Shown: in pieces, positions 25,501 to 34,189 of the stretch
How positions within the stretch are numbered: position 1 is the stretch's first letter
How the letters are laid out: each line of letters begins with the position of its first letter
Assembly (NCBI RefSeq): GCF_033807715.1
Contig: NC_084599.1
Coordinates: 4,736,125 to 4,800,124 of the forward strand
Origin: Cololabis saira
Lineage: Eukaryota; Chordata; Actinopteri; Beloniformes; Belonidae
Reading direction: 5' to 3'
DNA length: 64,000 bases
Made by a program: the position numbers and the translations under genes
The notes under the pieces: model-generated
The model's input: the letters and a program-made list of their open reading frames with translations, nothing else
Told to the model about the DNA's origin: nothing
Databases searched by the model: none

Positions 25501-27721
25501 CCTTCATACTTAAACATGGCACTAGTTATTCTTTTGTCCAACAAAACATTCTTTTTTTGGGCATAAACAAAAAAATACCAAGTTATTTGTATGAAATAAA
25601 TAACTAAGAAATAACTCAAACAAGCCTTTCAATATATTTTTAAAGTGCAAAAAAAGAAAGAAATGTGTGAATTAAATGACGTGACTACTGGGATTAAAGT
25701 TCACCAGGCGAAAATGTAATAATGAAAAAAAATAAAATAAAATTGATATTTACATATACGAATCGATTTTAAGGAATAAATATGAGAATTGATTTAGAAT
25801 CGGAAAATCGATTTTTTCCAGCACAGGCATAGACACAATAAAACGATGGTAATACCATAGATTACCGAATATACAGATCATTTAAGTCCAATTGGTGGAC
25901 ATGAACTTGCACAGAAATGCAGATAATTCATGTAATGCCCCACACCCCCCCCCCCTCCCGTCCGTCCTGGGCAAAAGAGATTAACTTCAAACTTGACCAG
26001 GACACGCCCTTAAATAAGCTTAAAGACAGATGTTTAACTCGTGCTGTAAAGTCTGACTGGTTACAGGGAATGTTAATATGCTGGAATGTTCTCCTTTCAA
26101 AAGATAGGAATTTTTATTTATTTTTTTTAATGCCGTAATCAGCTCTTACTTAAAAACTAAAATATAATCTCCATCAGGACTCAAGTGGTCACATGCAAAA
26201 GTTAGCGATTCCTGACTAAAAACCATCTAAATAAACTGAAGCAAAAACTGAACAGTTGTTTTACATAATTTGGTCTATGAAAGACGAAAAGGATGTTTTT
26301 CTTTTCCAGCTGCAGGACATAAAAATTAATTATTGTAAAGTCTATTAAACCAAAACGAAGCTTAATTAAAGTCAGCAGTGTGTTAGTTTGCCAGCTCTGT
26401 TTTCCACAGGGTCCCTACACATTTTTCCAAGTCATATTCAAGCACTTTTCAAAATCTTCAAGCACCTTATCGCTGGGGTAAAATATCTACAGGAATATAT
26501 ACACTCAGAATTATTTTTCCGATTTTTATCACAATTATGTACATTGTATCATGTTGTAAACATCTAGTTATGTTTCATCTTACTGATTTTATTTCTCCTT
26601 GTAATAACTAAACTATACAGTCTGATCCCAATTTTGTGAAAGAGAGTTATAATTTCAAGCACTCAAACTAAATTTCAAGCACTTTTCAGGCCTTGAAAAC
26701 ACAACATTGAAATTCAAGCGCCCGTAGGAATCCTGTTTTCCAGCCTCCAGGGAGCAGAAATAAACAGCCCTGAACAAGCGGAGACACTTCTGTCGATCCA
26801 TGCTACCCGTCCACAACTGCTACTTTGTGTTTCTGCGCATGCGTACTTTGAACGATTTTTCAAAGTTTGATTGCCACGCCCATAATTTTTGCGCGTGCAT
26901 CCCTTCAGTGTGTGTCTTTACTTTTATTTCTTATTATTTTGTACTTATCAAACCAAAAATAGTGATTACAAAAGTGATAAATTGGGGGGTGTTAGTATGC
27001 TGCTATTCATCCTGCAGTGGCAGTGAGTCTTTAAGTGACGGGAGCATTATTTGATAGGATGTTACTGGACTATCAAATGATGCTACCCCTGAAATATAAA
27101 TATTGATTTAAAATTGATAATATGGGATGTTGAGTATTTGATCCTTCAAAATACACCACCCATGACATGAATTGTATTACACTTTGTGAACAATTCTACC
27201 GCTTTATTTGATATTCATTCAGTCATTGCCCTTTACCTTAACCAGGCAGGTCATTAAGATCAAATTCTTATTTACAAGGACCACTTGGGGGGAAATTAAG
27301 TGGTTTAGGGAGTAAAACAGAGTAAAATTGTAGCTCTACAAAAAGGTAGAAAACCATTTGGTAGCATTTTTCGACAAAGCAGCAGAAATCGACAGAAGAC
27401 CACAATGAGCTGATGTGCGGGATCGTGGTGTAGATTTATGGTTCCGCGTTAAATCTGCGTCGGAGTAACGCGGAACCATAAATCAGCCTCAGCCTTCCTC
27501 ACCTCTCTTGTGGTCACCTCCTCCTTCTCGGACACTTTGACCTGCAGCCGGTCGTTCTCCAGCTCCAGCGAGCGGACCCGGTCGATGTAAACGGCCAGCC
27601 GGTCGTTGAGGTGCTGCAGGTCCTGCTTCTCCTGCAGGCGGGTGATCCTGGTGGGGGACAGCGGCGTGGAGGCCGCGGGCCGGCCCGCGTCCCGGTGCGG
27701 AGTCGCGCTTGCAGTCGCCAT
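13555..27721 (-). CDS. lmnb2: lmnb2, lamin B2, complete, 13 coding exons
   Basis: Nuclear intermediate filament of the lamina. Exons in transcript order: 27721-27503, 22941-22805, 22714-22558, 21000-20875, 20760-20662, 19421-19350, 19272-19147, 19061-18841, 17156-16922, 16109-16002, 15130-15011, 14919-14839, 13590-13555. They sum to 1737 nt, 578 residues plus stop; every junction is GT-AG and in phase. Head with [18 protein letters not shown]; coiled-coil rod beginning [20 protein letters not shown] and ending [23 protein letters not shown]; nuclear localisation signal [10 protein letters not shown]; lamin-tail Ig fold ([40 protein letters not shown]); acidic tail; CaaX box CSIM for prenylation. 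The tail fits B2 better than B1 or A. The ATG at 27721 has G at -3 and +4 and is the first in-frame ATG. Against the classical lamin plan, exon 1 (356 nt) is split 219+137 and exon 4 (171 nt) is split 99+72. Confidence 0.97.
13731..14709. mobile_element. Repeat family B copy in last lmnb2 intron
   Basis: The left part shares 'ctctcctcagtttggttctttcccaccaggggtctaac'-type text with 61140-61190. The right end reads TACTAGTGTAAAAGCGCC, the inverted family B terminus. It fills most of the intron between exons 13555-13590 and 14839-14919. Confidence 0.6.
16392..16505. mobile_element. Foldback MITE, family D, degenerate copy (lmnb2 intron)
   Basis: The right arm TAACGCGGAACCATAAATC is intact. The left arm is decayed (ataataaggttctgcgtta). 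The inside is itself palindromic (GGCGTAGCCTACG against CTACGCCGTAGGC). Better copies lie at 27433-27484 and 33229-33297. Confidence 0.7.
17512..18182. mobile_element. Nested hAT element with perfect 8-bp target duplication
   Basis: 671 bp. The left end is TAGTGATGCACCAAATGTTC; the right end, read on the minus strand, is TAATGATGCACCGAAATG. The octamer ctatattt occurs exactly at 17504-17511 and 18183-18190. Short ORF pieces inside (about 17690-18040) may be decayed transposase or BED-finger sequence but are too short and broken to assign. Confidence 0.88.
18534..18648 (-). mobile_element. Short retroposed sequence with 14-bp target duplication
   Basis: 115 bp inserted in the family C element and flanked by GTTTTAATAACATT at 18520-18533 and 18649-18662. 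It has a T-run at its left edge, that is, a minus-strand poly(A) tail. This is the hallmark of LINE-mediated retroposition. The source (SINE or transcript piece) is not recognised. Confidence 0.7.
19711..19852. mobile_element. Foldback MITE, family A, half copy
   Basis: Only the left arm (CTACGAAAGAGTATTGGGGC through TGTCGAGATTAATGTTGAAA) is present; the sequence then leaves the family abruptly. In the lmnb2 intron that splits classical exon 4. Confidence 0.65.
20180..20465 (-). pseudogene. Non-LTR retrotransposon C-terminal fragment (RT-associated zinc knuckle)
   Basis: One minus-strand frame reads [20 protein letters not shown], then an '[18 protein letters not shown]' stretch with one stop, then '[20 protein letters not shown]'. 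This is the C-x2-C-Hx-C knuckle found after the reverse transcriptase of many animal LINEs. It differs from the L1-like fragments elsewhere in the window. It lies in the extra intron within classical lmnb2 exon 4. Confidence 0.65.
21225..21535. repeat. Fish interspersed repeat (GTTTGTTCCACAAGTGAGGAG type)
   Basis: Contains 'gggagtttgttccacaagtgaggagc', also seen in related form at about 28410-28440 ('aggaagtttgttccaccggtaaggagc'). A 13-bp hairpin CCTGGACGGTCC / GGACCGTCCAGG-like sits at about 21437-21464. No coding frame assigned. Confidence 0.5.
21762..22265. mobile_element. Interspersed repeat E (ends in ATAAATTTGCCTTGCCTTA)
   Basis: Contains 'ctcatgagggagttttaacttgaacta', 'aacttgtgtgaaataagac'-like words, 'tttatacgtttttgaccgtatagaaacg' and 'gtgctatataaataaatttgccttgcctt'. 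The same words occur inverted at 31625-32165, and the last part at 28108-28200. LINE-tail-like, orientation plus here. Confidence 0.6.
23126..23358. mobile_element. Foldback copy of a Tc1/mariner-type MITE (family F)
   Basis: Two arms of 'ttacaaatcaactgaaatattacaagcc...' and its reverse complement face each other across about 23240. The same sequence as 38815-39019 and 39895-40099, here as a near-perfect palindrome. In the first, extra lmnb2 intron. Confidence 0.75.
23873..24612 (+). pseudogene. 5'-truncated L1-like LINE insertion
   Basis: The reading frame from about 23873 to 24452 gives the end of an ORF2-type protein with a zinc knuckle ([20 protein letters not shown]) and [20 protein letters not shown]. 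An AATAAA plus poly(A)-like end lies at about 24588-24610. TTAAATAGATT is duplicated at 23862-23872 and 24613-24623, marking the insertion edges. It is in sense orientation relative to the window and opposite to lmnb2, within the lmnb2 first intron. Confidence 0.85.
25032..25831. mobile_element. Family C hAT-type MITE, copy 3 (inverted)
   Basis: Starts TAGGGCTGGGGATC and ends CAGCACAGGCATA, the reverse orientation of copies 1 and 2. Flanking octamers tacacaat (25024-25031) and gacacaat (25832-25839) match at seven of eight. Full length, about 800 bp, no ORF. Confidence 0.85.
26407..26735. mobile_element. hAT-type MITE (CAGGGTCC ends)
   Basis: Starts CAGGGTCCCTACAC and ends GTAGGAATCCTG. Inner text is built of 'ttcaagcacttttcaa' words. 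TTTTCCA flanks both ends. A related piece ends at 63511 (CGTACGAACCCTG) with 'ccatgacttttcca' words. Confidence 0.65.
27433..27484. mobile_element. Short foldback MITE, family D, next to an lmnb2 splice donor
   Basis: Perfect 19-bp inverted arms GATTTATGGTTCCGCGTTA and TAACGCGGAACCATAAATC with a 14-bp loop. The right arm ends 17 bp from the GT donor (27502-27501) of lmnb2 exon 1, so it would form a hairpin near the 5' end of that intron in the pre-mRNA. Confidence 0.9.
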
Positions 27722-27990
27722 TACGGTTCCGTCCAACAATCCTCGCTTATTATTCACCGGCGGAAAAAAAAGAGGGGTCTGTTGTCGAACCGTGGCTCAA
27801 AGCTCGGTCCTCGGGAGAAACAATATCGTAATAAAAACCCCGCTGAAAGCTGCGAGTATGAGTGGCGGCGCCGCGCGGGGTGCTGGGTAAAGATGGAGGA
27901 GAGCGCGCTCCGCACCCGCCAAAAGCTGAGAGCACTTCCGGTGCCGCGGTGGCTGATGGGACACCGTTTTCGATTCAATTGTTTTTGTTT
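27722..27990 (-). promoter_or_regulatory. lmnb2: lmnb2 CpG-rich promoter and 5'UTR region
   Basis: Dense CpG sequence upstream of the lmnb2 ATG, in contrast to the AT-rich DNA on both sides. An ETS/GABP-type ACTTCCGG lies at 27934-27941. No TATA box was noticed, as is usual for a broadly expressed CpG-island gene. The transcription start is not determinable here. Confidence 0.6.
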
Positions 27991-28107
27991 TTTGAAAACT
28001 AAAGCTTTATGAAGCGGGATGCTCCCTCATACATTTTTAATTGTAAACAAGGTTAAGGAGGTATCCTTCAAAATTATCCAGAAGTATTACCCGGACAGTC
28101 ATTATAG

Positions 28108-28735
28108 GTAAGGCAAGGCCAGGCAAATTTATTTATATAGCACAATTCAACACAAGGTAATTCAAAGTGCTTTACATTGACATTAAAAGCAGCAAGACAT
28201 AATTAGACAATAAATAACAAATAAGATTGAAAAAATTAAGAATAAGATGATAAGAAAATAAGTAAAATAATAAAAAGCACAAGCTGTTAAAAATAAGGGC
28301 AGTAGAGTACAGCAGGTAAGTATTTAATTTAGGAGTACGCTTCAGTTAACAGTAATGTTTTTAACCCTGATTTAAAGGATCTACAGTTGGAGCAGACCTC
28401 AGGTCTACAGGAAGTTTGTTCCACCGGTAAGGAGCAGAATAACTGAACGCTGATGAACCTTGCTTGGTTCTGGTTCTGGAACCACAACAAACCAGATCCA
28501 GATGAACCTCAGGGGTCTGGGAGCTTCATAGGAACTAACAGATCCAGATAAAGCTCAGGGGTCTGGGAGCTTCATAGGAACTAACAGATCCAGATGAAGC
28601 TCAGGGGTCTGGGAGCTTCATAGGAACTAACAGATCCAGATGAACCTCAGGGGTCTGGGAGCTTCATAGGAACTAACAGATCCAGATGAAGCTCAGGGGT
28701 CTGGGAGCTTCATAGGAACTAACAGAAATACGCAG
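28108..28735. mobile_element. Repeat E-type insertion with internal 46-bp array
   Basis: Starts GGCAAGGCCAGGCAAATTTA and continues 'tttatatagcacaattcaacacaaggtaattcaaagtgctttacatt', the inverted tail of repeat E (also at 31625-31680). It splits the L1-like frame between KYYPDSHY and the CSFC knuckle. Confidence 0.65.
28493..28722. repeat. 46-bp tandem repeat, 5 copies
   Basis: Units begin CAGATCCAGATGAACCTCAG and continue gggtctgggagcttcataggaactaa. Starts are at 28493, 28539, 28585, 28631 and 28677. Copies differ at only one or two sites. Confidence 0.95.
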
Positions 28736-28829
28736 AAATAAAAAAAAAACATTAATACAAACTGCTCATTTTGTGACCTTTATCCAGAAACTGTTTTACA
28801 TATGTTTTGGCACTGTTCTTACACAAAAG

Positions 28830-30000
28830 CTTTTTTTTTTATAAATCTCTTTATTGTTTTTTCACGTTTTAAATACAAACATAACAGTGAAACAAATACC
28901 TCACACCTTTTACATGTATATGTACACGTTCAGCAGTAATGTGATTATCACTTGCATCCTAGAGATACAGATGATGTAGTATAGAAACATACTGTACATA
29001 TACACATATACACGTACATAAACACACACACACACACACACACACACGTGGGTTCTGTGCAAAAAAAAAGGGGGGGTCGAATCCTTTCCTTCCATTTGGG
29101 GTTAAAATGTTTCTAGTTTTGCCATTGGTCTATGTTTTATTGTTAAAGTGATCAATGAATGGCTGCCAAACCTCGTAGAACTTTCTGTCTTGATTCTTCA
29201 ATACAAATCTGATTTTCTCCAGCTCTAAATGTCTCATGACATCAGTCATAAGATTTGAATAGGTTGGTGCTGCCTTTTGCTTTCAGTTCAGTAATATTAA
29301 TCTTTGCGCAAGTATGCTGACAAACAAAACGATGGGACCTTCAACGTTACTGTTTGTCATATTCTGGTCAACGATTCCTAAAACCGCCACCAACGGGTCT
29401 GCATCAATAGGCCTCCACAAAATACAGGATAGTGTTTTAAAAACGGAATCCCAATAATGTGATAGTTTGGGACAGCTCCAGAACACATGCCCTAGTGTTG
29501 CTGGTCCAAGCCCACACCTGTCACATGAAGGATCCACTGAGGGGAAGATTTTATGAAGTTTTTGTTTCGACCAATGTAAGCGGTGTATTATTTTAAATTG
29601 CAGGAGGCCATGTCTTGCACATATTGAAGAGCTATGAGTTTGTTCTAAGGCTTTCTGCCATTGTTCTTCTGTGATCTCGCTGCCTAGGTCGTCCTGCTAG
29701 GCTGTCCTTAAATGGTCTAGTGTAGTTTCATCAGTCAAGTTAGATACATTCTCATATGACTTGGATATCCCTCCCTTTTTAAAGGGGTCTTGCGTAAGTA
29801 TCCGCTCCATTGAGGATTGGGTGGGGGCGCTTGGATATGCTGGGTTATTCTGGATAACAAAACTTCTCATCTGTAAGTATTTATGAAACTGTGATCTCGA
29901 AATATTGTATTTTCCCTGTATCTGTTCAAATGATGGAAAACAAAAAAAACATTTTGGGCAGACCTCGGTAGATTTATTATTGATCATCTCACCGAAGATT
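28830..30000 (-). pseudogene. L1-like LINE, minus strand, inserted in another LINE
   Basis: The minus-strand frame from 29987 to 29283 is open except for one TAG at 29697-29699 where related LINEs have Trp. It contains QGKYNISRSQFHKYLQMRSF and a knuckle CDRCGLGPATLGHVFWSCPK, then DADPLVAVLG. The 3' end with an AATAAAGAGATTTATAAAAA-type tail lies at about 28830-28865. A CA microsatellite (29022-29047) sits in its 3' untranslated part. Single stop and good frame suggest a rather young, 5'-truncated copy. Confidence 0.8.
29022..29047. repeat. (CA)n microsatellite
   Basis: About 12 uninterrupted CA units. It lies in the 3' part of the minus-strand LINE. Confidence 0.97.
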
Positions 30001-30964
30001 TTTCTTCGTTTTGGGAAAATTTTGTGTTTGGTTTCCTAATATGTCCTAGAGAAGAAGAAAAATGTTACTTTTTAATAAATCTATTTTTAATTTTGGCAAC
30101 ATTTTTTATACATAAAAGTAAATTCATTAACAAAAAACCTTGTTTTGTTGTGTTTCAGATAGAAATGGAATTTTATTTTAAATAACTTCTAATCAAAAGG
30201 CTATTAAGACTGTGAATATTTGCACCCTCTACAAAGTTTTTATATAATCCACTGTAACCCCTGGCTCTTCTGTTCTCTGTTCCACCTGTTTACTGTTCAC
30301 TGTACTTGTGATCTTTATACTGTATATTGTGATCTTTGTCAATAAAGATTTATAAAAAAAAGCTACGCTTCGCCCACAAAGGATTTAAAAAAGGCCATGA
30401 AAAGGAAAAGCGCTGAAACAGAGTTCTGTGAACGACCCCCTCCTCTAATGCTGCAGGGCCTTTTCAAGCATATTTCAGGGGTCACATTCCATCTGGGTCA
30501 TACATGTACAGTGTGAGCTCAGAAAAATAGGTCGGTTGGAGCAGTTAATGTGTACATGTTCTATTTTAAACTAGTATTCACTTCAAGAAGTCCCCTGCCA
30601 GGCTGCTGGGTTTTTTTTTTGTGGTTGTTTTACAATATACATTTCAAAGGAGAGCATGTAGCTTTATGTGAAACCTATTGGAAAATGTAAAACCTCAATC
30701 AAAACATCACCAGTCAAAGATGTCACATGCTGATAAATCTCATTTAAAATGTTTGGAATTGTGAAAACCTGCATGTCCACAACTTGGTGACCTTTTTCTT
30801 GATTTTTAATTACATTTGAATGCATCATTACAATACACTATGGAGAGAATAACCCCTAGATTTGTGATTTTAAGGTTTCATTTTCAGATTGAGTCAGTAA
30901 CCGGACCCTAATCAGGCTCGTTGGCTTATTGCAATAGAGGAATAAAACTCAGGATATCCTTCCT

Positions 30965-31570
30965 TTTTCTTTTTAAACATATTTTTATTGCAATTTTCTC
31001 ATTGATTTAAACATTGACATTTAAACATGGACATTTTAAAACAGTATACCCCCATCTGGCAAGACAAATAATAATTAATAAATAAAATAATAATAATGGT
31101 AACAATAATAAAGATAAATAATAATTTAATAAAACAATAATACAAGATCACAACAGTACAAGTTACAGAACTTGTATAATTACTCATCAAGGTTGTGAGT
31201 TTCCAGACAATCGATGTAAGCTCTCCACAAATGAGCAAAATTCTTTTTCTTATTTACAATATATGCTGGTCTTTCCAAAGCGTGACAGGACATCAGTTTT
31301 TTTGTCCACATTCCAATAGAAGGTGTGTCCACACTTTTCCACAATAGTGTGATTATCCTCCTGGCTTAAGAGTCCAAAGTCAATAAGCAGTGAGTGTTGC
31401 TGAGAGACGTTTTCTGGATTTATTCCCAGTAAACATATTTTGGCTCGCAACGGAAATTCCCTACCAACTATGAGCCCGATACAATGTAATACACCTTTCC
31501 AGAATTGGTTTATTCTTTAGGCTTTCCCGAAACAATGAATAGTACCTTTTTCTTCTCTGCATGTCACTCA
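30965..31570 (-). pseudogene. L1-like LINE 3' fragment, frameshifted
   Basis: Minus-strand pieces read AKICLLGINPENVSQQHSLL then, in another frame, a CGHTFYWNV-type knuckle remnant and ALERPAYIVNKKKNFAHLWR-type end. A poly(A)-like end is at about 30970-30985. Decayed. Confidence 0.65.
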
Positions 31571-31599
31571 CGGATTTGCAAGAGGAGACCCGTTTCACT

Positions 31600-32170
31600 A
31601 ACATGCAAATGTACAAGGCGAGTTTATTTGTAGAGCACAATTCAAGGTAATTCAAAGTGCTTTACATCAACATTAAAAGCGGCAAGACACAATTAAACAG
31701 TAAATAACAAATAAAATGAAATAAAATAAGAAAAGAAGTAAAATAATAAGAACCACAAGTTGTTAAAAAGTAAGGGCAGTATAGTACAGCAGGTACATCT
31801 CATTCTTACAATGGCAAGAATTACGTTTCTATACGGTCAAAACGTACAAAGACCAGGTCAAATACAGTATTACAAAAGTAATCTGTCACAATTCGTACGT
31901 TGAATTAAACCAATTTGACAATTCTACGTCACAATGCCTGTTTCCAGGTCTTATTTCACACAACTGAAGAGAATCACGTTAAGTTAAAGTGATGTGATTT
32001 ATTTAACTTGTGTGATGAACAACCGTTGCTGCTCATAAGATTGTGAAATAAAAACAAAGTTAGTTCAAGTTAAAACTCCCTCATGAGCATCTTGACGTTT
32101 CTATACGGTCAAAACGTACAAAATTCAGTCTGCAAGAGAAATACAGTATTACAATAGTAATCTGTGCCAA
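31600..32170. mobile_element. Repeat E, inverted copy
   Basis: Shares with 21762-22265, in reverse order and complement, 'aattcaaagtgctttacat', 'tctatacggtcaaaacgtac', 'cttgtgtgatgaacaaccgttgct' and 'aactccctcatgagcatctt'. The phrase 'tttctatacggtcaaaacgtaca' occurs twice (about 31828 and 32099), so part is duplicated. Confidence 0.65.
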
Positions 32171-33220
32171 GGAACAACTTTTGAATCACAGCTAACAATG
32201 CATATCTGAGGTATTGTAAATAGAGATGCTTGGAATCCTTGAAGGTGCTTGAATTGTAATGTTTTGTATTCAAGGTTTGAAAGCTGCTTGAATTTTAGCA
32301 ACTTACTTTCCAACCAGCACAGTAGCCATGCAACTGAATATTCTGCTTATTGGATGAAGAATAAAATGATAATGAAACAATAAAACTGCTTCTGCTTGTG
32401 TGCACCTCTACATATCTGCTTCCATGCGTAACCGCTACACCAAAGAGGCGGTCAGAGATGACGACTTCACTAGGAGGTTTTAATTACTGTTGCTTAGAAC
32501 GTGACTAAACGGCCAAACATTTGTAACACGAGGGCCAAATCCACAAGCCGCTCCTGCCAGCTTCTCTGCTGTAGTCGACTCGCGCAACTCACATCAAATG
32601 TAAATTGTAAAAGATAAAATCTGAGCTACCACACCTGACATACCTGAATCTGGAAGAACAGAAACTCTTGTTGAAGTATTTTTGAAAACTGGTTACTAAA
32701 TGGAATTTATCTGGTTCTGCAGCTCCCGGGGTGCTTTATGTCAAACTGAACTTCCAGAGAGTTTGTGGATTCCAAGAACCAACAACCAGCTCATGGGCTG
32801 AAGTGAGAATTGAGGCAGAGTGCAGTTCCTGGACTGACCACTAGAGGCTCCAAAACCAAGGTGCCAATCCCAATACCCCCCCTACTTTCTACCACTAGCC
32901 CTAAAAATGAAGCCACAGGCGTAGGGTCTTGTAATGTTCCCTAGGGATTGGGACACCACTTGCTACGTCACTGCGTGGTTTATGTTCGGGTACGTAAGCG
33001 ACTGCGTAGTTACGTTTGCACATACGTCACACCATATCAGGAAGCCCAGAGCTAAAAGCTGTTTTAATTTCAGCTGTAGCGCTGTTAATATGCCACTTTA
33101 TTAAGTTTTCATATTTTTTCAGGCGTAAAAGTAACCGTTAAGATCCCCAACCTGGGCTCAGTTTATCCAAATAACGCCTGTTAAGAAATTTACTCCAATG
33201 TCTTCGGGAGATGAGAAGAG
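32171..33220. other. Intergenic sequence with no gene seen
   Basis: No ORF or recognised repeat could be supported. 'caatcccaatacccccc...gggattgggacaccacttg' (about 32863-32962) resembles the outer part of a transposon whose other end may be at about 34000-34085 ('gaattgggacaccactaccc', 'gggagattgggac'). That would enclose the 19-bp array and the family D MITE. Confidence 0.4.
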
Positions 33221-33228
33221 CAGCCGGC

Positions 33229-33297
33229 GATTTATGGTTCCGCGTTAAATTGACGCAGAGCCTACAGCGTAGTTGGTGTAACGCGGAACCATAAATC
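33229..33297. mobile_element. Foldback MITE, family D, intact copy
   Basis: Arms GATTTATGGTTCCGCGTTA and TAACGCGGAACCATAAATC, identical to those at 27433-27484, around a 31-bp centre that includes GACGCAGAGCCTACAGCGTA. Confidence 0.85.
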
Positions 33298-33447
33298 AGC
33301 TTTTATTCTGGTGAGATCTGAAGATACAACACAACAACGACCAAGCGAGTGATTACATTCACTGAGTGAATATTATGAAAGTAAAATATATATTTCTCGC
33401 TAGAAATGTAATCAAAATGCATTTTTATGCAGAAACTAACTTAAATT

Positions 33448-33640
33448 AAAGCTGCAAGCAGCGATGAACGGGCCCTCACACTCACGGCCACCGTCCCCCA
33501 TAAGCATATCAGAAATGACACCACCCACGAGAAAAGTATTCTAGGAGGCCCCCCTTCATCAGATGAGATAAGTTAATAATACGAAGAATTCCTACAGATA
33601 CAATAGGGCCTTCGCACTGTAAGTGCTCGGGCCCTAAATA
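33448..33640. mobile_element. Repeat G (AAAGCTGCAAGCAGCGATGA start)
   Basis: Starts ATTAAAGCTGCAAGCAGCGA and continues 'tgaacgggccctcacactc'; ends near 'ccttcgcactgtaagtgctcgggccc'. The same end, inverted, is at 62175-62213 (CATCGCTGCTTGCAGCTTTA). A high-copy fish repeat of unknown class. Confidence 0.6.
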
Positions 33641-33804
33641 TTGATTTTATTCACTAAAAATTAGAAATGTCCGCCATGTTTTTTTGTTTGACTCAGTCTG
33701 CAAATGATGACGTAAAGCATTCTGGGAAATTTTCTCTAGCCCTCGGTCAGCGAGTCAGTATCTGAAATCCCTCGCTCTGTAGGGCTAGATTGATACACAC
33801 TACC

Positions 33805-33979
33805 CCTCGATATGTCCACTAGCCCTCGTTATGTCCACTAGCCCTCGTTATGTCCACTAGCCCTCGTTATGTCCACTAGCCCTCGTTATGTCCACTAGCC
33901 CTCGTTATGTCCACTAGCCCTCGTTATGTCCACTAGCCCTCGTTATTTCCACTAGCCCTCGTTATGTCCACTAGCCCTA
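33805..33979. repeat. 19-bp minisatellite, about 9 copies
   Basis: Unit CCCTCGTTATGTCCACTAG repeated almost without change; one copy has TATTTCC in place of TATGTCC. Intergenic. Confidence 0.95.
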
Positions 33980-34189
33980 CATGCAAAGAGGAATTGGGAC
34001 ACCACTACCCTCACGGGAACGCGCAACATTTAGGGGTAGGGATGAAAAGTAGAATAGGGGGAGATTGGGACTGGCCCAAGTCCCACTCCTCTGCCCTCCA
34101 CGTTAAAACATCTATCATTGGTGTCACCCAACTGCAGGTAAAATGATATAAAGTAAGCAACCCATTTAGATATAATTGGAGATGTGTTC

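Larger units (their letters stand above)
28005..30360 (+). pseudogene. L1-like LINE fragment, plus strand, broken by two insertions
   Basis: Three pieces read as one ORF2 C-terminus. About 28025-28107 gives VKEVSFKIIQKYYPDSHY. About 28757-28830 gives CSFCDLYPETVLHMFWHCSY. About 30003-30185 gives FSSFWENFVFGFLICPR and FINKKPCFVVFQIEMEFYF, followed by a tail 'caataaagatttataaaaaaaa' at 30340-30360. The gaps are filled by a repeat with a 46-bp array (28108-28735) and by a minus-strand LINE (28830-30000). Confidence 0.75.

Noticed and set aside
13555..27721. Assignment as lmnb1 or lmna
   Set aside because: The tail ([21 protein letters not shown]) and the short acidic end with CSIM fit B2; there is no lamin A-type long tail.
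27722..27757. Upstream start for lmnb2 at 27757
   Set aside because: The codon there is GTG, not ATG; the first in-frame ATG is at 27721 with a good context and gives the family's usual head length.
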